From a virus: a stretch of DNA of 31,329 nt. The translations under genes were made by a program, and so were the position numbers. Where the stretch lies: the IMG/VR virus record IMGVR_UViG_3300023179_000342, positions 1 to 31,329 of that record; one strand, written 5' to 3'. This document shows, in pieces, positions 30,109 to 31,329 of this stretch. The number at the start of each line of letters is the position of its first letter. Position 1 is the stretch's first letter. The notes under the pieces were generated by a model, which made no database searches, was not told the DNA's origin, and was given only the letters and a program-made list of their open reading frames with translations.

Positions 30109-30128
30109 GTGTGAATTTTACTACACAT
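30107..30128. promoter_or_regulatory. candidate Cro-like operator overlapping the regulator's start
   Basis: ATGTGT (30107-30112) and ACACAT (30123-30128) form a perfect inverted repeat with a 10-nt AT-rich spacer, 22 bp in all. It covers the leftward -10 box (TAAAAT, 30115-30120) and the ATG of the Cro-like gene, so binding there would shut off its transcription. A matching half-site ACACAT occurs at 30214-30219 behind the rightward promoter. Confidence 0.55.
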
Positions 30129-30144
30129 TAAAAAAAAACAACAA
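30115..30144 (-). promoter_or_regulatory. leftward sigma70-type promoter for the Cro-like gene and early left operon
   Basis: On the minus strand: TTGTTG (30144-30139), 18 nt including a T9 run, then TAAAAT (30120-30115). The expected start site falls at or next to the A of the ATG at 30108, and there is no Shine-Dalgarno, so the mRNA could be leaderless. Confidence 0.5.
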
Positions 30145-30146
30145 AT

Positions 30147-30161
30147 TAGGGTTTATCCCTA
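30147..30161. promoter_or_regulatory. palindrome between the divergent promoters
   Basis: TAGGG (30147-30151), TTTAT spacer, CCCTA (30157-30161). This 15-bp inverted repeat lies between the leftward -35 and the rightward -35, a position typical of a shared operator. Its sequence differs from the ATGTGT/ACACAT site, so a second regulator may bind it. Confidence 0.4.
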
Positions 30162-30171
30162 CCCAAAAGTC

Positions 30172-30199
30172 TTGTTGTCTGTTTAGATGCCTATACAAT
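30172..30199 (+). promoter_or_regulatory. rightward sigma70-type promoter for the plus-strand early operon
   Basis: TTGTTG (30172-30177), 16 nt, TACAAT (30194-30199) on the plus strand, giving a start near 30206 and a leader of about 40 nt before the ATG at 30245. It is the only good candidate between the divergent genes for rightward transcription of 30245 onward. Confidence 0.5.
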
Positions 30200-30244
30200 A
30201 TCAATCAACCCGCACACATTGCAGCGGTCTTTTTAGGAGTAAGC

Positions 30245-30439
30245 ATGATGACAAACACAACACAGAAACAAGACGTACACGGTGCTGTACGTATTGGCGG
30301 GGGCACTAAATTGCATCCTGCCGTAATAGACGCTCACTACGGCTTAACAATCCGTTGCTCATGCCCAGGCACACAACAAGGTGCGGCTTATCACAAAGCA
30401 CGGTTTTTTCAGGGCGTGCAAGGCAATTGCAAACGTTAA
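30245..30439 (+). CDS. small early protein of unknown function
   Basis: A 64-residue protein starting MMTNTTQKQDVHGAVRIGGG, then TKLHPAVIDAHYGLTIRCSC and PGTQQGAAYHKARFFQG. AGGAG 5 nt before the ATG at 30245 fixes the start, though a longer frame opens upstream at 30086. IRCSC near the centre and a later GNCK could bind a metal. First gene of the rightward operon; not recognised. Confidence 0.7.
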   Translation: MMTNTTQKQDVHGAVRIGGGTKLHPAVIDAHYGLTIRCSCPGTQQGAAYHKARFFQGVQGNCKR

Positions 30440-30446
30440 ACCCACG

Positions 30447-30460
30447 GGGGCTTGGGCCCC
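30447..30460 (+). other. short GC hairpin between early genes
   Basis: GGGGC (30447-30451), TTGG loop, GCCCC (30456-30460), followed by TATCTTTAGG. It lies right after the stop of the first early gene. It lacks a long U-tract, so it may be a weak attenuator or an mRNA 3'-end stabiliser rather than a full terminator. Confidence 0.4.
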
Positions 30461-30480
30461 TATCTTTAGGAACAAAAATC

Positions 30481-30627
30481 ATGAAACAAAGTTACGTTGT
30501 CGAATGGAATCCAACCCACACCGCTGATGGTTGGTCACGCATGGAATTCACTTCCATTACCAAAGCCCTGGGCTTTATTTCTTTGATGGCGAAAAAAGGT
30601 TGCCATTGCCAAATCTTCAAAGCATAA
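30481..30627 (+). CDS. small early protein of unknown function
   Basis: A 48-residue protein: MKQSYVVEWNPTHTADGWSR, MEFTSITKALGFISLMAKKG, CHCQIFKA. A compact beta-alpha-beta pattern is likely (strand at start, a helix TKALGFISLMAKKG, strand at end). AGGA lies 10 nt upstream of the ATG at 30481. The frame is open further upstream, but no better start is seen. Similar tiny proteins populate phage early operons as host-takeover factors; none is recognised here. Confidence 0.6.
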   Translation: MKQSYVVEWNPTHTADGWSRMEFTSITKALGFISLMAKKGCHCQIFKA

Positions 30628-30637
30628 GGAGTACACC

Positions 30638-30760
30638 ATGTTCGAAATTCAAGGCCCATATCCCAATCAGAAAAAGCGCAAGGTTGACCGCATCATTGTC
30701 TGCCTTACCTTGGTTGCTTTAGCAATCGTTGCCCTCGACCTTTTCCTGTGGAGGCCGTAA
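30638..30760 (+). CDS. 40-residue membrane miniprotein
   Basis: MFEIQGPYPNQKKRKVDRII, VCLTLVALAIVALDLFLWRP: a short basic cytoplasmic part followed by one membrane helix. The ATG at 30638 has AAGGAG 6 nt upstream. Its stop overlaps the next start (TAATG at 30758-30762), so it is coupled. Too short for the standard search length, but the strong ribosome site and the KKRK-before-helix topology support it. Function unknown. Confidence 0.65.
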   Translation: MFEIQGPYPNQKKRKVDRIIVCLTLVALAIVALDLFLWRP

Positions 30761-30948
30761 TGATGACTGCTAACCAAGTAATTGCCAACATATCAGCCAC
30801 GGCTTACCGTATGTATGCAGGTCAACCTGCAGAAGACCGCCTAGCCTTTCAGGTAGGAATGCTGGAGTCAAAGATTCGTGAATACGTTTACCTTTTGGAC
30901 AGCATGAAGCAGGAAATCCAAGACGTTATAGAAATCTTGGAGGACTGA
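30760..30948 (+). CDS. small helical early protein
   Basis: About 62 residues: MMTANQVIANISATAYRMYA, GQPAEDRLAFQVGMLESKIR, EYVYLLDSMKQEIQDVIEIL. Almost wholly helical, with a C-terminal coiled-coil-like end. GGAGG lies 6 nt upstream of the ATG at 30760; a GTG at 30748 would add four codons but is less likely. Coupled to the membrane miniprotein before it and to the lipoprotein after it (TGATG). Small proteins of this type are common in phage early regions; no function assigned. Confidence 0.65.
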   Translation: MMTANQVIANISATAYRMYAGQPAEDRLAFQVGMLESKIREYVYLLDSMKQEIQDVIEILED

Positions 30949-31211
30949 TGCGAGTGATTACCTACCCCCTACTCTGCTGGCTGGCTGTAATCACCACAGG
31001 TTGCAGCACATTTCAGCCCAAGCCACCCAATCAGGAACTGGTTGTGGATGCCCGTGTAGCTCCTATGGGCCGCAATGAAGTCATAGATGCCGTTAAGCAA
31101 TGCGAGACATCAGGCTTACGGGCTGTGCCTCTGTATGCCAAGCGGCAAATAGGTGGCTATTCCGTAGAAACGGTAATAGAAGTCACTTGTGGCCCTAAGT
31201 ATGTCTATTGA
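30948..31211 (+). CDS. small phage lipoprotein
   Basis: An 87-residue protein with a signal peptide (MRVITYPLLCWLAVITTGC) whose lipobox is VITTGC: the Cys at residue 19 is the expected lipid-modified residue after cleavage. The mature part, STFQPKPPNQELVVDARVAP then VIDAVKQCETSGLRAVPLYA, is compact with two Cys (CETSG; TCGPK) that could form a disulphide in the periplasm. The residue after Cys19 is Ser, which permits outer-membrane sorting. Early expression of a lipoprotein suggests a role at the envelope such as superinfection exclusion; this is inference. Confidence 0.75.
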   Translation: MRVITYPLLCWLAVITTGCSTFQPKPPNQELVVDARVAPMGRNEVIDAVKQCETSGLRAVPLYAKRQIGGYSVETVIEVTCGPKYVY

Positions 31212-31258
31212 TATGTCCCAACAACAATTTTTTGAAACAGTACAACTGCAGGAACTTT

Positions 31259-31329
31259 ATGAAACAGATAGCAACAGCTTTAGTCAAAGCCCAAAAACAA
31301 TTTGGGCCTGCCCTCAAAACCAATACCAA
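31259..31329 (+). CDS. 5' end of ERF-type single-strand annealing protein (truncated by window end)
   Basis: The ATG at 31259, with AGGA 5 nt upstream, opens a frame reading MKQIATALVKAQKQFGPALK then TNT before the right edge. The start IATALVKAQKQF followed by KTNT matches the N-terminus of ERF-superfamily annealing proteins, which usually continue with NPHFxSKYADL. Such proteins anneal complementary ssDNA and pair with a YqaJ exonuclease, which here is at the far left. The left-end fragment (1-44) is the best candidate for its C-terminus, but the two cannot be joined in frame across the window ends. Confidence 0.7.
   Translation, partial: MKQIATALVKAQKQFGPALKTNT

Noticed and set aside
31201-31329. 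Plus-strand frame starting ATG at 31201 (MSIDMSQQQ...) open to the right edge
   Set aside because: It overlaps the lipoprotein end and the ERF-like gene in another phase. Its ATG has no good ribosome site and the ERF-like frame has both a recognisable N-terminus and AGGA.
1-31329. tRNA genes, CRISPR arrays, insertion sequences, integrase or att sites
   Set aside because: No cloverleaf-like sequence, regularly spaced repeats, transposase motifs or tyrosine/serine recombinase genes were recognised on either strand.

Overview
The window is almost entirely a double-stranded DNA phage with a P22-type (short-tailed, podovirus-like) virion plan. It carries a P22-like portal, scaffold, coat protein, gp4-like connector, gp10-like stabiliser and a gp7/gp20/gp16-like ejection-protein trio. 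Moderate GC, the lysis and replication gene types (GH108 endolysin, DUF1376 initiator) and the general style suggest a phage of a Gram-negative, probably freshwater betaproteobacterium; the host is inference. No integrase, CI-type repressor, tRNA, CRISPR array or insertion sequence was seen.

Layout. A divergent control region lies at about 30109-30244. To its right, small plus-strand early genes (30245-31211: two tiny soluble proteins, a membrane miniprotein, a helical protein and a lipoprotein) lead to the first 23 codons of an ERF-type annealing protein, which runs off the right end. The left end begins with the last 13 codons of a plus-strand gene, followed by a YqaJ exonuclease, a small acidic-tailed protein, a winged-helix protein and a 28-residue membrane peptide (45-1254). 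The sequence therefore looks like a circular or circularly permuted phage map cut inside the annealing-protein gene.

Everything else is on the minus strand, read from 30108 down to 1251. First comes a Cro/YdaS-like regulator (29953-30108). Next is a replication and DNA-modification operon (29856-26018): DUF1376 initiator, a putative zinc protein, a Mom-like protein, two overlapping small genes, a VRR-NUC-like nuclease, a coiled-coil protein, a DNA methyltransferase and a YbcO-like HNH protein, mostly joined by 4-nt ATGA overlaps. After a terminator (25974-26000) comes a group of small, often lysine-rich proteins with a GroES-like co-chaperonin and a second HNH protein (25958-22879). Packaging and head genes follow (22847-16496). 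A second terminator with a TATAAT box just after it (16428-16472) precedes a long block of fibres and tailspike (16405-10765), the head-completion genes gp4-like and gp10-like split by a third HNH endonuclease (10513-7463), the ejection proteins (6764-2142) and the lysis cassette (2142-1251).

The most unusual part is the Mom-like gene at 27885-28691. It lies directly behind a small putative zinc-binding gene, an arrangement like Mu com-mom, in the same operon as a DNA methyltransferase and two nuclease-fold proteins. Other points of interest are two candidate leaderless genes whose -10 boxes sit 6-7 nt before the start codon, a 190-nt out-of-frame overlap between two small genes, and receptor-binding genes placed between the coat protein and gp4.
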